This document shows positions 26,067-34,190 of a stretch of 64,000 bases of DNA, in pieces. The position numbers and the translations under genes are program-made. The stretch is from Chelativorans sp. J32 (GTDB lineage: Bacteria; Pseudomonadota; Alphaproteobacteria; Rhizobiales; Rhizobiaceae): assembly GCF_000518985.1 (NCBI RefSeq), contig NZ_JAEQ01000004.1, positions 257,782 to 321,781 of the forward strand, written 5' to 3'. The stretch's first letter is position 1. Each line of letters opens with the position of its first letter. Under the pieces are notes generated by a model. The model saw nothing but the letters and a program-made list of their open reading frames with translations. It was not told the DNA's origin and searched no databases.

Positions 26067-26882
26067 ATGACGACCGCCCATCCTTCTCTCTCGCCGGAAG
26101 AGATCGAGCGCCTTAAGGCGCCCGCACGCCGCGAGAACATCTATCGCATCCTGTCCTTTTTCAGCCCGCTGCTGCTCCTCCTGATCTGGGAGGTGGCGGC
26201 GCAGGCTGCACTGATCGACCGCCGCTTCTTCCCGCCGCCGAGCGCCATCGCAGGTACGGCCTGGCAGATGATCGTCAGCCTGGAGCTTTTCGAGCATATC
26301 GGGGCGACTCTGCGCCGGGTAGCGGTCGGCTATGCGATGGGCGCCATACCCGGAGTGTTGCTTGGCCTGATCCTCGGTCTCTCCACCCGTATCCGGCGTG
26401 TCCTGGGGCCGATCTTCGCGGCGCTCTATCCGGTGCCGAAGATCGCCATCCTGCCGCTCATCCTGCTGATCTTCGGCGTCGGCGATGCTTCGAAATTCGT
26501 GGTCATCGCAATCGGCGTGTTTTTCCTCATGTTCTACAACACGCTCGGCGGCGTGATGCAGATCCCGCAGATCTATCTCGATGTCGCGCGCAACGCGGGA
26601 GCAACGAAGTTTCAGACTTTCCGCCGCATCGCGCTGCCCTCGGCGATGCCGAGCATCTTTACCGGGCTGAAGCTTGCGGCCGGATCATCTTACATCATCA
26701 TTGCCGCCGCGGAGTTTCTGGGTGCCCGCAGTGGCGTCGGCTTCTTCATATGGGCATCCTGGCAGACTTTCGCGGTGTCGCGGATGTTCGTCGGCATCGT
26801 GGTGATTTCGGTCATGGGCTATCTCACCATCCTCGCGCTCGAAGCGCTGGAGCGGCGTTTCGTGCCCTGGGCGAAGCATTGA
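26067..26882 (+). CDS. ABC transporter permease, nitrate/sulfonate/taurine type
   Basis: 271 residues, six membrane helices in the SsuC/TauC arrangement. Coupling loop: YLDVARNAGATKFQTFRRIALPSAMPSIFTGLKLA. The cytoplasmic N-terminus of about 30 residues is typical. It completes the transporter of this operon; the GntR regulator starts 19 nt further on. Confidence 0.93.
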   Translation: MTTAHPSLSPEEIERLKAPARRENIYRILSFFSPLLLLLIWEVAAQAALIDRRFFPPPSAIAGTAWQMIVSLELFEHIGATLRRVAVGYAMGAIPGVLLGLILGLSTRIRRVLGPIFAALYPVPKIAILPLILLIFGVGDASKFVVIAIGVFFLMFYNTLGGVMQIPQIYLDVARNAGATKFQTFRRIALPSAMPSIFTGLKLAAGSSYIIIAAAEFLGARSGVGFFIWASWQTFAVSRMFVGIVVISVMGYLTILALEALERRFVPWAKH

Positions 26883-26901
26883 AGGGCTCGGGGGCTATCG
26901 C

Positions 26902-27618
26902 ATGACGTTCGATGCCGGTTCGGCCACCACCGCTCCTGCATCTGTTTCGGAGCGCATCTACCTGGCGCTCCGCCAGGAGATCATGCGTTGCGAGATCGCA
27001 CCGGGAGCGACGCTCGATGCAGCCTCCATCGCGCGTCAGTACGACGTCTCGAAGACACCGGTGCGCGATGCCATGCAGAAGCTCGCCGCCGACGGGCTGG
27101 TAACCATTCTGCCGCGCAGCGGCTATCGCGTCGCTCCGATCACCTTTCAGGCGGTTCACGAAATCCTGGACTTGCGCGCGGCGATCGGGCCGCATGCGGC
27201 CAGGCAGGCGGCGCGCTACGCCACTGCGGCAGATATCGCGGTGCTGCGCCAGATCGTCTCGGAATATGCCGCTCCCCTCGATGTCGGCACGATGCAACAG
27301 GTCGCTCGCCGCTTTCACATCGCAATCGCCCGCTGCAGCCGCAACAAGCGCATCGTCACTCTCTCGGAGAGCCTGTTCGACGAGCTCGAACGCCTGCTGC
27401 GCTTCGCAATCGATTTCTCGGTCAAGACGGGGGAGCATTCCGAAGAGCATACGGCGCTGGTTGATGCGATCGAGGCGGGCGACGGCGAGCGGGCCGCCGC
27501 GATCGAGGCTGCCCATATCAAAAGCAGCCGAGAGTTCCTGATCGAGCGCCTGATGACGTTGGGCTACCTGTCGGAAGGCGAGATCCAGCTTGGCAATGCG
27601 CGGGGTGCGGGCGAATGA
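26902..27618 (+). CDS. GntR-family transcriptional regulator, FCD domain
   Basis: 238 residues: winged helix at about 12-75 (SERIYLALRQEIMRCEIAPGATLDAASIARQYDVSKTPVRDAMQKLAADGLV) and a C-terminal helical FCD domain. It is encoded within the operon between the permease and an Ldh-family gene, whose start overlaps its stop by 4 nt. It likely senses the imported acid and controls the operon from the region upstream of 24246. Confidence 0.92.
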   Translation: MTFDAGSATTAPASVSERIYLALRQEIMRCEIAPGATLDAASIARQYDVSKTPVRDAMQKLAADGLVTILPRSGYRVAPITFQAVHEILDLRAAIGPHAARQAARYATAADIAVLRQIVSEYAAPLDVGTMQQVARRFHIAIARCSRNKRIVTLSESLFDELERLLRFAIDFSVKTGEHSEEHTALVDAIEAGDGERAAAIEAAHIKSSREFLIERLMTLGYLSEGEIQLGNARGAGE

Positions 27619-28526
27619 TCGCGGTCTCTGATGCCATCGATCGGTTGTCGACCGCCCTGGGCGGTGGCCCTGCAGCAAAGCTCGCAGCTTCGGCTTTGAT
27701 CGAGGCGGACGCGCTCGACCTGCCGCGATTTGGTATTGCCATGCTCGATGAGTGGACAGCCGATGCTGCGCCCGTACCGACGGTCGAGGGCCGGCAAGGC
27801 ATAAGCTGGCTCGACTGCTCATCCGCTTTTGCGCCGCTTGCGGTCGCCGCCGCTACGCTCGATCTGGCTGAGGCTGCGCGGCAATTCGGCATCGCCGCCG
27901 TCTTCCTGCGGGGCGTAAGGGGACTTGGCCGGCTCGCGCCCTTCGTTCGCCATTTTGCCGATGCCGGCCTCATCGGAATGGCGGGAGCAGAGGGTCCGCC
28001 TTTCGTTGCACCTTTCGGCGGCACCCGGCCGGTGATCGGCACGAATCCCTTTGCCCTCGCCATGGGGAAGGGCGACGACCGTGTGATAATCGACGTCGCC
28101 AGCAGCACAGCCACCATGGCCGATATTCGCAACGCGCGTGCTTCCGGCACGCCCATGCCCGAGGGAATCGCGGTCGACAGAGAAGGACGGCCGACCAGGA
28201 TTGCCGCCGAGGTTGCGGCATTGCTGCCGCGCGGCGGGCAGATCGGCTCGCTGCTCGGGTTGGTGGTCGAGCTCATGGCCGGCGCCGCCGGCGGGGGCAG
28301 GGGCGATCCAAAAGGTCGGGGCGCCTTCATCATCGCGCTCGATCCGGCCAGGGCGGAAGAAGGCGTCGACTGGCAGGCCAAACTTGCCGCGCTGAAGACC
28401 GATTGGACCGATGGAGGCGGCCACTGGCCACGGGGCGGCAGCGTGCCGCCCGATGCCGTGCTGGACAGTGTTTTTGCAGAGCGTTTGGAAAGTTATCTCG
28501 TCCGGATGACAGGTCAGACAGGCTGA
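27615..28526 (+). CDS. Divergent Ldh (malate/sulfolactate dehydrogenase type) family protein, catalytic residues apparently lost
   Basis: 303 residues, shorter than the usual 330-360. The NAD-site half is recognisable: VAPFGGTRPVIGTNPFALAMG, VIIDVASSTATMADIRNA and MPEGIAVDREGRPTR. However, the early SHG motif and the NS-HFG segment carrying the catalytic His of this family are replaced (PRFGIAMLDEW and LRGVRGLGRL). It may be a non-catalytic relative or an enzyme with changed chemistry. It overlaps the GntR gene by 4 nt and lies in the ABC operon, so it probably acts on, or senses, the imported hydroxy acid. No frameshift is visible; the frame is intact. Confidence 0.8.
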   Translation: MIAVSDAIDRLSTALGGGPAAKLAASALIEADALDLPRFGIAMLDEWTADAAPVPTVEGRQGISWLDCSSAFAPLAVAAATLDLAEAARQFGIAAVFLRGVRGLGRLAPFVRHFADAGLIGMAGAEGPPFVAPFGGTRPVIGTNPFALAMGKGDDRVIIDVASSTATMADIRNARASGTPMPEGIAVDREGRPTRIAAEVAALLPRGGQIGSLLGLVVELMAGAAGGGRGDPKGRGAFIIALDPARAEEGVDWQAKLAALKTDWTDGGGHWPRGGSVPPDAVLDSVFAERLESYLVRMTGQTG

Positions 28527-28613
28527 TGATGCGGCGCTTCACTGCCTCCGGCAATCCTCCTCCAGATGTGGAAATCCGGACAAGCTGACCGACCCGCAAA
28601 GATGGTGAACCTG

Positions 28614-29954
28614 ATGACTGCAAAGCCAGTTTCGACCCCGGTTTTTTCGATCGATCCTATCCATGGCCTGATTGATGAGCCGCGCCGGATTATCGTTTCC
28701 GGCCTGGCTCCCGACGAGCTCGTCGCCATATCGGCCCGCACGCAGCGCGCGGGGGGCATTGACTGGATGAGCCAGGCAACCTTCATGGCCGATGCGCATG
28801 GCATGATCGATCTGACGCGCGACGCCCCGGTTGGCGGCGATTACGCGGAAGTGTCGGCCATGGGGCTGATCTGGAGCCAGCAACCGGTGGACGGCGCGAG
28901 CGCCGAACTCTTTCCCGATGATGTCATGGAGCCACTGCTGACGAAGCTTACGGCCGAAACCGCCGATGGCGTCCAGGCTGAGGCCGAACTCTACCAGCGC
29001 TTCGCGGCACAAGGCGTGGAGCGGCGGGAGATTCGCGAGGACGGGTTGGTGGGCACGCTCTTTACGCCTTCGGGCCAAGGCCCCCATCCTGTCGTGATGG
29101 TGCTCAACGGCTCCGGCGGGGGGATCAACGAGCCGCGCGCAGCACTGCTCGCTTCTCGCGGCTACCAGGCCTTTGCGCTCGCCTATTTCAAGGCACCGGG
29201 CCTGTCGCCCTTCATCACGGAAACTCCGCTCGAATATCTTGAGGCGGGCCTCAACTGGGTGCGCCGGGAGCTGCAGCCGAAAGACGGTTTCGTCGCTGTC
29301 AGCGGGCAGTCGCGCGGCGGCGAGCTCGCTCTACTGCTGGGCGCCACCTTCCCGGATCTGGTCTCGGCCGTGATCGCATTTGTGCCCGGTGCCATGGTGC
29401 ATGGCGCCCAGGGTGCCGGCGATCCCGCACGCGGCGGCTGGCAGGGTGCAACCTGGACCAGAGGTGGCGTTCCCCTGCCGCATCTGTGGCAGGACAACAG
29501 TGCCGTCCATTGGCATCCCTGGGCGGGCGACGCACCGCCCAGCCGGCACCACTCGGTTTTTTTCGAGGGGCTGAAGGATAGGGAGCTGGCCACGCGGGCG
29601 CGTATCCCGGTCGAGAACATCGCAGGCCCGGTGCTTCTGATCTCGGGTCGCGACGATCGAGCCTGGCCGTCCAGCCTCTATTCCCGCATGGTGGTCTCGA
29701 CCCTGCGTCGGCATGACCATCCTCATTTGGTCCGCCATCTCGATTTCGACGATGCCGGGCACGCCATCAACCTGCCGATCGTGCCGTCGACGCAGCTGGT
29801 CCGCGTTCATCCGGTATCGAAGGTGCCCTACACGAATGGTGGCACGCCTTCCGGCAATGCCAAAGCCAATGACGGCTCCTGGCGCGGAATGCTCGCTTTC
29901 CTCGACGAGGTCAGCGGGTCCGCAGGCCACCAGCGCTCTCAAGCAAACACCTGA
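28614..29954 (+). CDS. Acyl-CoA thioesterase/BAAT-family alpha/beta hydrolase
   Basis: About 446 residues from the ATG at 28614; ATGs at 28602 and 28566 are in frame and possible, but the family usually needs only about ten residues before the IDPIHGLIDEPRRI segment. An N-terminal Ig-like domain (about 10-125) is followed by an alpha/beta hydrolase with the nucleophile Ser in GQSRGGE, an acidic residue in SGRDDRAWPS and a His in DDAGHAINLP. The BAAT family uses Cys or Ser to cleave acyl-CoA thioesters or transfer acyl groups to amino acids; the Ser here favours hydrolysis. A cytoplasmic partner of the imported compound is plausible. Confidence 0.83.
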   Translation: MTAKPVSTPVFSIDPIHGLIDEPRRIIVSGLAPDELVAISARTQRAGGIDWMSQATFMADAHGMIDLTRDAPVGGDYAEVSAMGLIWSQQPVDGASAELFPDDVMEPLLTKLTAETADGVQAEAELYQRFAAQGVERREIREDGLVGTLFTPSGQGPHPVVMVLNGSGGGINEPRAALLASRGYQAFALAYFKAPGLSPFITETPLEYLEAGLNWVRRELQPKDGFVAVSGQSRGGELALLLGATFPDLVSAVIAFVPGAMVHGAQGAGDPARGGWQGATWTRGGVPLPHLWQDNSAVHWHPWAGDAPPSRHHSVFFEGLKDRELATRARIPVENIAGPVLLISGRDDRAWPSSLYSRMVVSTLRRHDHPHLVRHLDFDDAGHAINLPIVPSTQLVRVHPVSKVPYTNGGTPSGNAKANDGSWRGMLAFLDEVSGSAGHQRSQANT

Positions 29955-29974
29955 ATTTTTGAAGGGAGACGAAC

Positions 29975-30865
29975 ATGCCCACAAGAGAACATTTGGAAGG
30001 CCAGTGGCGCGAATGGCGCTACGCCCATGTAGCCAAGATGTTCCGTCCCTACGGCTGGACCTCACTCGTTGCCCAGTACTGGCTGGAAGCAGACGACAAG
30101 GGCGTCAGCTTCGATCTGCTTCCCGGAACCTGGTCGGTCGAAGAGGGCCGCATCATGTTCACTCCGCCTGCCTCGGGACCGAACCTTTCAGTGAACGGTG
30201 AATACCCCTCTGAGCCCGTGGAAATTGTCCCAGGCCGCAACCAGACCTATGGCCACGGCAAGAGCGTGCCGGTCTATTTCGGCTTGAAGGAAGTCGAGAC
30301 GATCCTGCGCAGCAACCATGATGGCCACCCCCTCTATGGCGTGCGCGTCCGCGATCCGCTCAAGGCGATCCGGCCTGAGGATGCCGGCGTCACCGCTTTC
30401 GACTACGATCCCGCATGGCGCATCCGCGGCTTCTATACGCCGAGCGCGCTCACCGAATTCGAGGCCGAAACCGTGGAGGCCGGGGTGCGTGAATCGACGC
30501 CGCGCATCGGCACGTTCACGTTCGAGCACAAAGGCAAAAGCTATAGCCTCGTGCTGATCGGCAAGCAGACGGCGACCGGCGTGCAGCCCGTGGCACATAT
30601 TCGCGACCAGACCAGCGGCCCCATCACCTATGGTGCGGGCCGCGTCATCGAGCTGCAATTTGCGGACGAAACGAACACCCGTATCGATTGGATCGATTTC
30701 AACTACGCGGTGGCGCTGCCATGCGCGTTCACTAATTTCGTGACTTGCCCGGTGGCGCCTCCCGAGAACCACCTCGATTTCGAGGTGCTCGCGGGAGAGA
30801 AGCGCCCCGCGCAGGATGTGGTAAGGACAATGACCTATCAGCCGCGAGCAAACGGCGCTTCGTGA
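29975..30865 (+). CDS. DUF1684 family protein
   Basis: 296 residues. The conserved C-terminal stretch of DUF1684 is clear: DFNYAVALPCAFTNFVTCPVAPPENHLDFEVLAGEK, with two Cys and a PPEN motif. The N-terminal half contains GWTSLVAQYWLEADDKGVSFDLLPGTWS, also standard. The biochemical function of this family is unknown. No signal peptide. Strong AAGGGAG ribosome site; it starts 20 nt after the BAAT-type gene and ends the operon. Confidence 0.9.
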   Translation: MPTREHLEGQWREWRYAHVAKMFRPYGWTSLVAQYWLEADDKGVSFDLLPGTWSVEEGRIMFTPPASGPNLSVNGEYPSEPVEIVPGRNQTYGHGKSVPVYFGLKEVETILRSNHDGHPLYGVRVRDPLKAIRPEDAGVTAFDYDPAWRIRGFYTPSALTEFEAETVEAGVRESTPRIGTFTFEHKGKSYSLVLIGKQTATGVQPVAHIRDQTSGPITYGAGRVIELQFADETNTRIDWIDFNYAVALPCAFTNFVTCPVAPPENHLDFEVLAGEKRPAQDVVRTMTYQPRANGAS

Positions 30866-30888
30866 CGGGCGCTGCTCATGCGGGGACG

Positions 30889-30915
30889 GGTGTCCATCAA
30901 CAGCAGATGGACACC
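30889..30915. terminator. Bidirectional hairpin terminator
   Basis: A perfect 10-bp stem, GGTGTCCATC (30889-30898) with GATGGACACC (30906-30915), and a 7-nt loop. It lies between two convergent genes, 24 nt after the DUF1684 stop and 24 nt from the end of the methionine aminopeptidase gene. No clear T-run. Confidence 0.65.
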
Positions 30916-30938
30916 TGCTTACGCTTCCGCATCGTGTG

Positions 30939-31718
30939 TTATACGCTGCTCGCTAGCATTGGCATCTCGTCGCGGCGCAGGGTCAAGACATCGACGCCCG
31001 TCCCCGTGACCGCGACCGTATGCTCGAATTGGGCGGAGAGCTTGCGGTCCCTGGTGACGACCGTCCATCCGTCGCTCTCGGTCGAGACTCTGCGGGTGCC
31101 CTGGTTGACCATCGGCTCTATGGTGAAAACCATGCCTTCGCGCAGCTCGAGGCCGGTTCCGGGCCGCCCGTAATTCAGCACCTGCGGTTCCTCGTGCATC
31201 TCGCGGCCGATGCCATGTCCGCAATATTCCCGCACGACCGAAAAGCCGTTTCTTTTGGCGTGCCGTTCGATCGCGAAGCCGATATCCCCCAGATGTGCTC
31301 CGGGCCGCACTTGCCTGATGCCTTTCCACATTGCTTCGTGAGCGACCCGCACGAGCCGCTTTGCGGCGGGCGAGGCGTTGCCGACCAGGTAGGTCTTGCT
31401 CGAATCGGCGATAAATCCGTTCTTCTCCAGGGTGATGTCGAAGTTGATGATGTCGCCGTCGCGGATGATCTCACCCGCATCGGGCACACCGTGGCAGACA
31501 ACATGATTGATCGAGCAGTTCAGGACGTAGTTAAAGCCATACTGCCCCTTGCTGGCCGGACGTGCGGCGAGATTCACGGTGATGAAACGCTCGACCAGAT
31601 CGTTCACCTGCAAGGTCGACATTCCGGCAAGTTCCTGCCCGTCAAGCATCTCGAAGACGGACGCCAGCAACCGGCCGGATAGGCGCATGAGCGCCAGTTC
31701 GTCTGGGGATTTCACCAT
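30939..31718 (-). CDS. map: Type I methionine aminopeptidase
   Basis: 259-residue cytoplasmic metallopeptidase removing the N-terminal Met from new proteins. All five metal ligands of the family are present: Asp94, Asp105, His168, Glu201 and Glu232, with His76 in the CHGVP segment. Most such bacteria also keep a main chromosomal map gene elsewhere, so this may be a second copy. It starts one base after the stop of a ParD-like gene and is probably translated with it. Confidence 0.94.
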   Translation of the reverse strand: MVKSPDELALMRLSGRLLASVFEMLDGQELAGMSTLQVNDLVERFITVNLAARPASKGQYGFNYVLNCSINHVVCHGVPDAGEIIRDGDIINFDITLEKNGFIADSSKTYLVGNASPAAKRLVRVAHEAMWKGIRQVRPGAHLGDIGFAIERHAKRNGFSVVREYCGHGIGREMHEEPQVLNYGRPGTGLELREGMVFTIEPMVNQGTRRVSTESDGWTVVTRDRKLSAQFEHTVAVTGTGVDVLTLRRDEMPMLASSV

Positions 31719-31719
31719 G

Positions 31720-31926
31720 TCAGGCGGCAGTTAAATCCGCCACATGCACATTCGCCGCGGCGAACTGCATCTTGACGATCTCGTTGAAAGACAGGGTCGG
31801 ATTGGCTTCCGCCAGCATGCCGATCTTCATCCAGAATTCGGCCTGCGCATTGATGGACCGGCACATCACCGTGCTGGCCCGGCGGGCTTCCTCATGCAGG
31901 TCGTCGTCGATTTTTACGATGCCCAT
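31720..31926 (-). CDS. ParD-like small antitoxin-type protein
   Basis: 68 residues from the ATG at 31926, with GGGAG 5 nt upstream; a TTG two codons earlier is less likely. The sequence starts with a ribbon-helix-helix-like strand (MGIVKIDDDLHEEARRAS) and contains SINAQAEFWMKIGMLAE, the hallmark of the ParD_like family. No toxin gene is beside it; instead it is coupled to methionine aminopeptidase. It may autoregulate the pair through its predicted DNA-binding N-terminus. Confidence 0.8.
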   Translation of the reverse strand: MGIVKIDDDLHEEARRASTVMCRSINAQAEFWMKIGMLAEANPTLSFNEIVKMQFAAANVHVADLTAA

Positions 31927-32196
31927 GGGCAACTCCCAAGTCGATCAATATACGAACCATATATGTTTCGGATGTTCTGCGGTCAATCCTGCGCTGCGGA
32001 ACCTGCTGTTGCAGCTTCTGGTCTGGTCGAGGCAGGGGGCTGATTTGGCGGAGACTTTGGTAAAGCGGAAGCCTCAAGCAGAAAGGCGCTGATACACACA
32101 ATCTTCGCCTGCGCCATCGTGCCTGTGGGAATCTCCGCGGCGATGCTTCGCTCTGCGAGGCGGCGGATGTTAAGGACGTGCTCGAAGGGGTGCCGG

Positions 32197-33693
32197 ATGA
32201 AGGTCAATATCGACATGGGCGCCGCGGCCGGCGGAGCCGTGGCGGAGCTGGATCTGGAAGAGCTGCTCGCGACCCGCCTGCTGGTGCAGGGCAATTCCGG
32301 GTCGGGCAAGTCGCATCTGCTGCGTCGCCTGCTCGAACAAAGCGCGCCCTGGGTGCAGCAATGCATCATCGACCCCGAAGGTGATTTCGTCACGCTGGCG
32401 GAAAAATTCGGCCACCAGGTGGTGGACGCCGCCCGCACCGAAGCGGAGCTGACGCGGATTGCCGGCCGCGTGCGGCAGCACCGCGTTTCCGTCGTGCTCA
32501 ATCTGGAGGGGCTCGATGTCGAGCAGCAGATGCTCGCGGCGGCTGCCTTCCTCGGCGGCATGTTCGACGTCGAGCGTGACCATTGGTATCCCGTGCTCGT
32601 CGTCGTCGACGAAGCTCAGCTTTTCGCGCCTGCCGTTGCCGGCGAAGTCTCAGACAATGCGCGAAAGCTGTCGCTGGGCGCCATGACCAATTTGATGTGC
32701 CGCGGCCGGAAGCGGGGCCTGGCGGGCGTCATCGCCACCCAGCGTCTGGCCAAGCTTGCTAAGAACGTCGCGGCGGAAGCGTCCAATTTCCTGATGGGGC
32801 GCACCTTCCTGGATATCGACATGGCGCGCGCCGCCGATCTGCTCGGAATGGATCGGCGTCAAGCCGAAATGTTCCGCGAGCTTGCCCGCGGAAATTTCAT
32901 CGCGCTGGGCCCTGCGTTGTCGCGCCGCCCGTTGCCGATCACGATCGGCCCCGTCGAAACCTCTGCGCGCTCGACCAGCCCGAAACTCATGCCACTGCCG
33001 GAGGCGCCGGAGGACGCCCGCGACCTGATCTTCATGCCCGGCCCCGAAGAAGCTTCTCCGGTGGTGCGAAGACCGCCGCCAAAGCCGATTCCGACAGACG
33101 AGATTTTGACGCAACTGTCGCGGCCGAGGCTGGTCCCGCAACCGCCGGCCGAGCCGGTTTTTGCCGTCATCGACGAGGCGGAGCGCGAAGCCGGCATCGA
33201 TGCGGTGCTGCGCGAGATCCTCGAAGATCCCGATGCCGCCTTCCGCTCGGATGCCGTGCTCTATCAGGATTTTCTGGTGCGCAGCCGCATCCGCCGCGTG
33301 CCCGGCGAGCCACTGCCGCTTTCCGCTTTCCGCCGTCGGCTGGCGATAGCCCGCGCCGGCGTCGATGAAGGCTCGGAGGGTGAAACCTGGGCGATGGCGC
33401 TGTCCCTCTCTGAAACATTGCCCGACGATCTTCAGGGCATATTTTTGATGGTCGCCCGCGCGGCAACCAACAACGATCCGTGCCCGTCCGATGCCGCTTT
33501 GGCGCGCGCCTATGGCAGCCACTCGCCCCGCCGGGCGCGGCGCCTGCTTGCCTATTTCGAGGAGCGCGGCTTGCTTGTCGCCCGCACCGATTTTCACGGA
33601 CGCCGCGTGCTCGCCTTCCCAGATCTTGGATGCGAGACGGCGCCGGGCCATCCCGATGCGCCCGACGAGACCCAGCGCGACGCTGCGGAGTAA
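32197..33693 (+). CDS. HerA-like/DUF87 ATPase with C-terminal winged-helix-like region
   Basis: 498 residues from the ATG at 32197; upstream in-frame starts have no ribosome site. Walker A GNSGSGKS at 32-39, Walker B VLVVVDEAQLF, and an arginine-rich CRGRKRGLAGVIATQR segment that resembles the sensor region of HerA/FtsK ATPases. After about residue 240 a Pro-rich linker leads to a helical C-terminal region (about 340-480) with a winged-helix-like end (YFEERGLLVARTDFHGRRVL). HerA proteins act on DNA ends with the NurA nuclease, but no NurA gene is adjacent. Role uncertain. Confidence 0.85.
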   Translation: MKVNIDMGAAAGGAVAELDLEELLATRLLVQGNSGSGKSHLLRRLLEQSAPWVQQCIIDPEGDFVTLAEKFGHQVVDAARTEAELTRIAGRVRQHRVSVVLNLEGLDVEQQMLAAAAFLGGMFDVERDHWYPVLVVVDEAQLFAPAVAGEVSDNARKLSLGAMTNLMCRGRKRGLAGVIATQRLAKLAKNVAAEASNFLMGRTFLDIDMARAADLLGMDRRQAEMFRELARGNFIALGPALSRRPLPITIGPVETSARSTSPKLMPLPEAPEDARDLIFMPGPEEASPVVRRPPPKPIPTDEILTQLSRPRLVPQPPAEPVFAVIDEAEREAGIDAVLREILEDPDAAFRSDAVLYQDFLVRSRIRRVPGEPLPLSAFRRRLAIARAGVDEGSEGETWAMALSLSETLPDDLQGIFLMVARAATNNDPCPSDAALARAYGSHSPRRARRLLAYFEERGLLVARTDFHGRRVLAFPDLGCETAPGHPDAPDETQRDAAE

Positions 33694-33729
33694 GCACCTT
33701 CTGTCCGGTGCGGATCGCAGGTTTGCCGG

Positions 33730-34179
33730 TCAGGCCGTCCTCCGAGCCGCAAACCCTTCCATCGCCTGAACGGCAATGGCGTAGCCCTCCGGACCGAAGC
33801 CTGCCATGACGGCGGTGGCTATCTTGGATACGAAGGAGTGGTGATAGTAAGACTCGCGCCGGTGAATGTTGGAGATATGAAGCTCGATTATCGGGCCGGG
33901 AAACATCTTCAGTGCATCCAGGATTGCGATGGAGGTGAAGGTGAGCGCGGCCGGATTGATGATGATGCCGGCAGCACCTTCGTCGATCGCCTCGTGGATC
34001 CAGTTGACGATCTCGCCCTCGAAATTCGATTGATGGAAGCGGACGGGGCGGTCGCCCGCAGCCTTCCGACACATCGCCTCGATCTCGGCCAGCGTCGTCG
34101 TGCCGTATATTTCCGGTTCCCGCTTGCCGAGACGGTTGAGATTGGGGCCATTGAGAACGAAGATCGGCTTCGTGATCAT
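33730..34179 (-). CDS. aroQ: Type II 3-dehydroquinate dehydratase
   Basis: 149 residues. The fold motifs are intact: GPNLNRLGKREPEIYG with the catalytic Tyr, NPAALTFTS, ELHISNIHRRES with the catalytic His, and GYAIAVQAM. It converts 3-dehydroquinate to 3-dehydroshikimate. It is the last gene of the minus-strand TRAP operon next to shikimate/quinate dehydrogenase, and a dehydroshikimate dehydratase is encoded divergently, so it likely serves quinate breakdown rather than aromatic biosynthesis. Confidence 0.94.
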   Translation of the reverse strand: MITKPIFVLNGPNLNRLGKREPEIYGTTTLAEIEAMCRKAAGDRPVRFHQSNFEGEIVNWIHEAIDEGAAGIIINPAALTFTSIAILDALKMFPGPIIELHISNIHRRESYYHHSFVSKIATAVMAGFGPEGYAIAVQAMEGFAARRTA

Positions 34180-34190
34180 AGGATTTCCTT

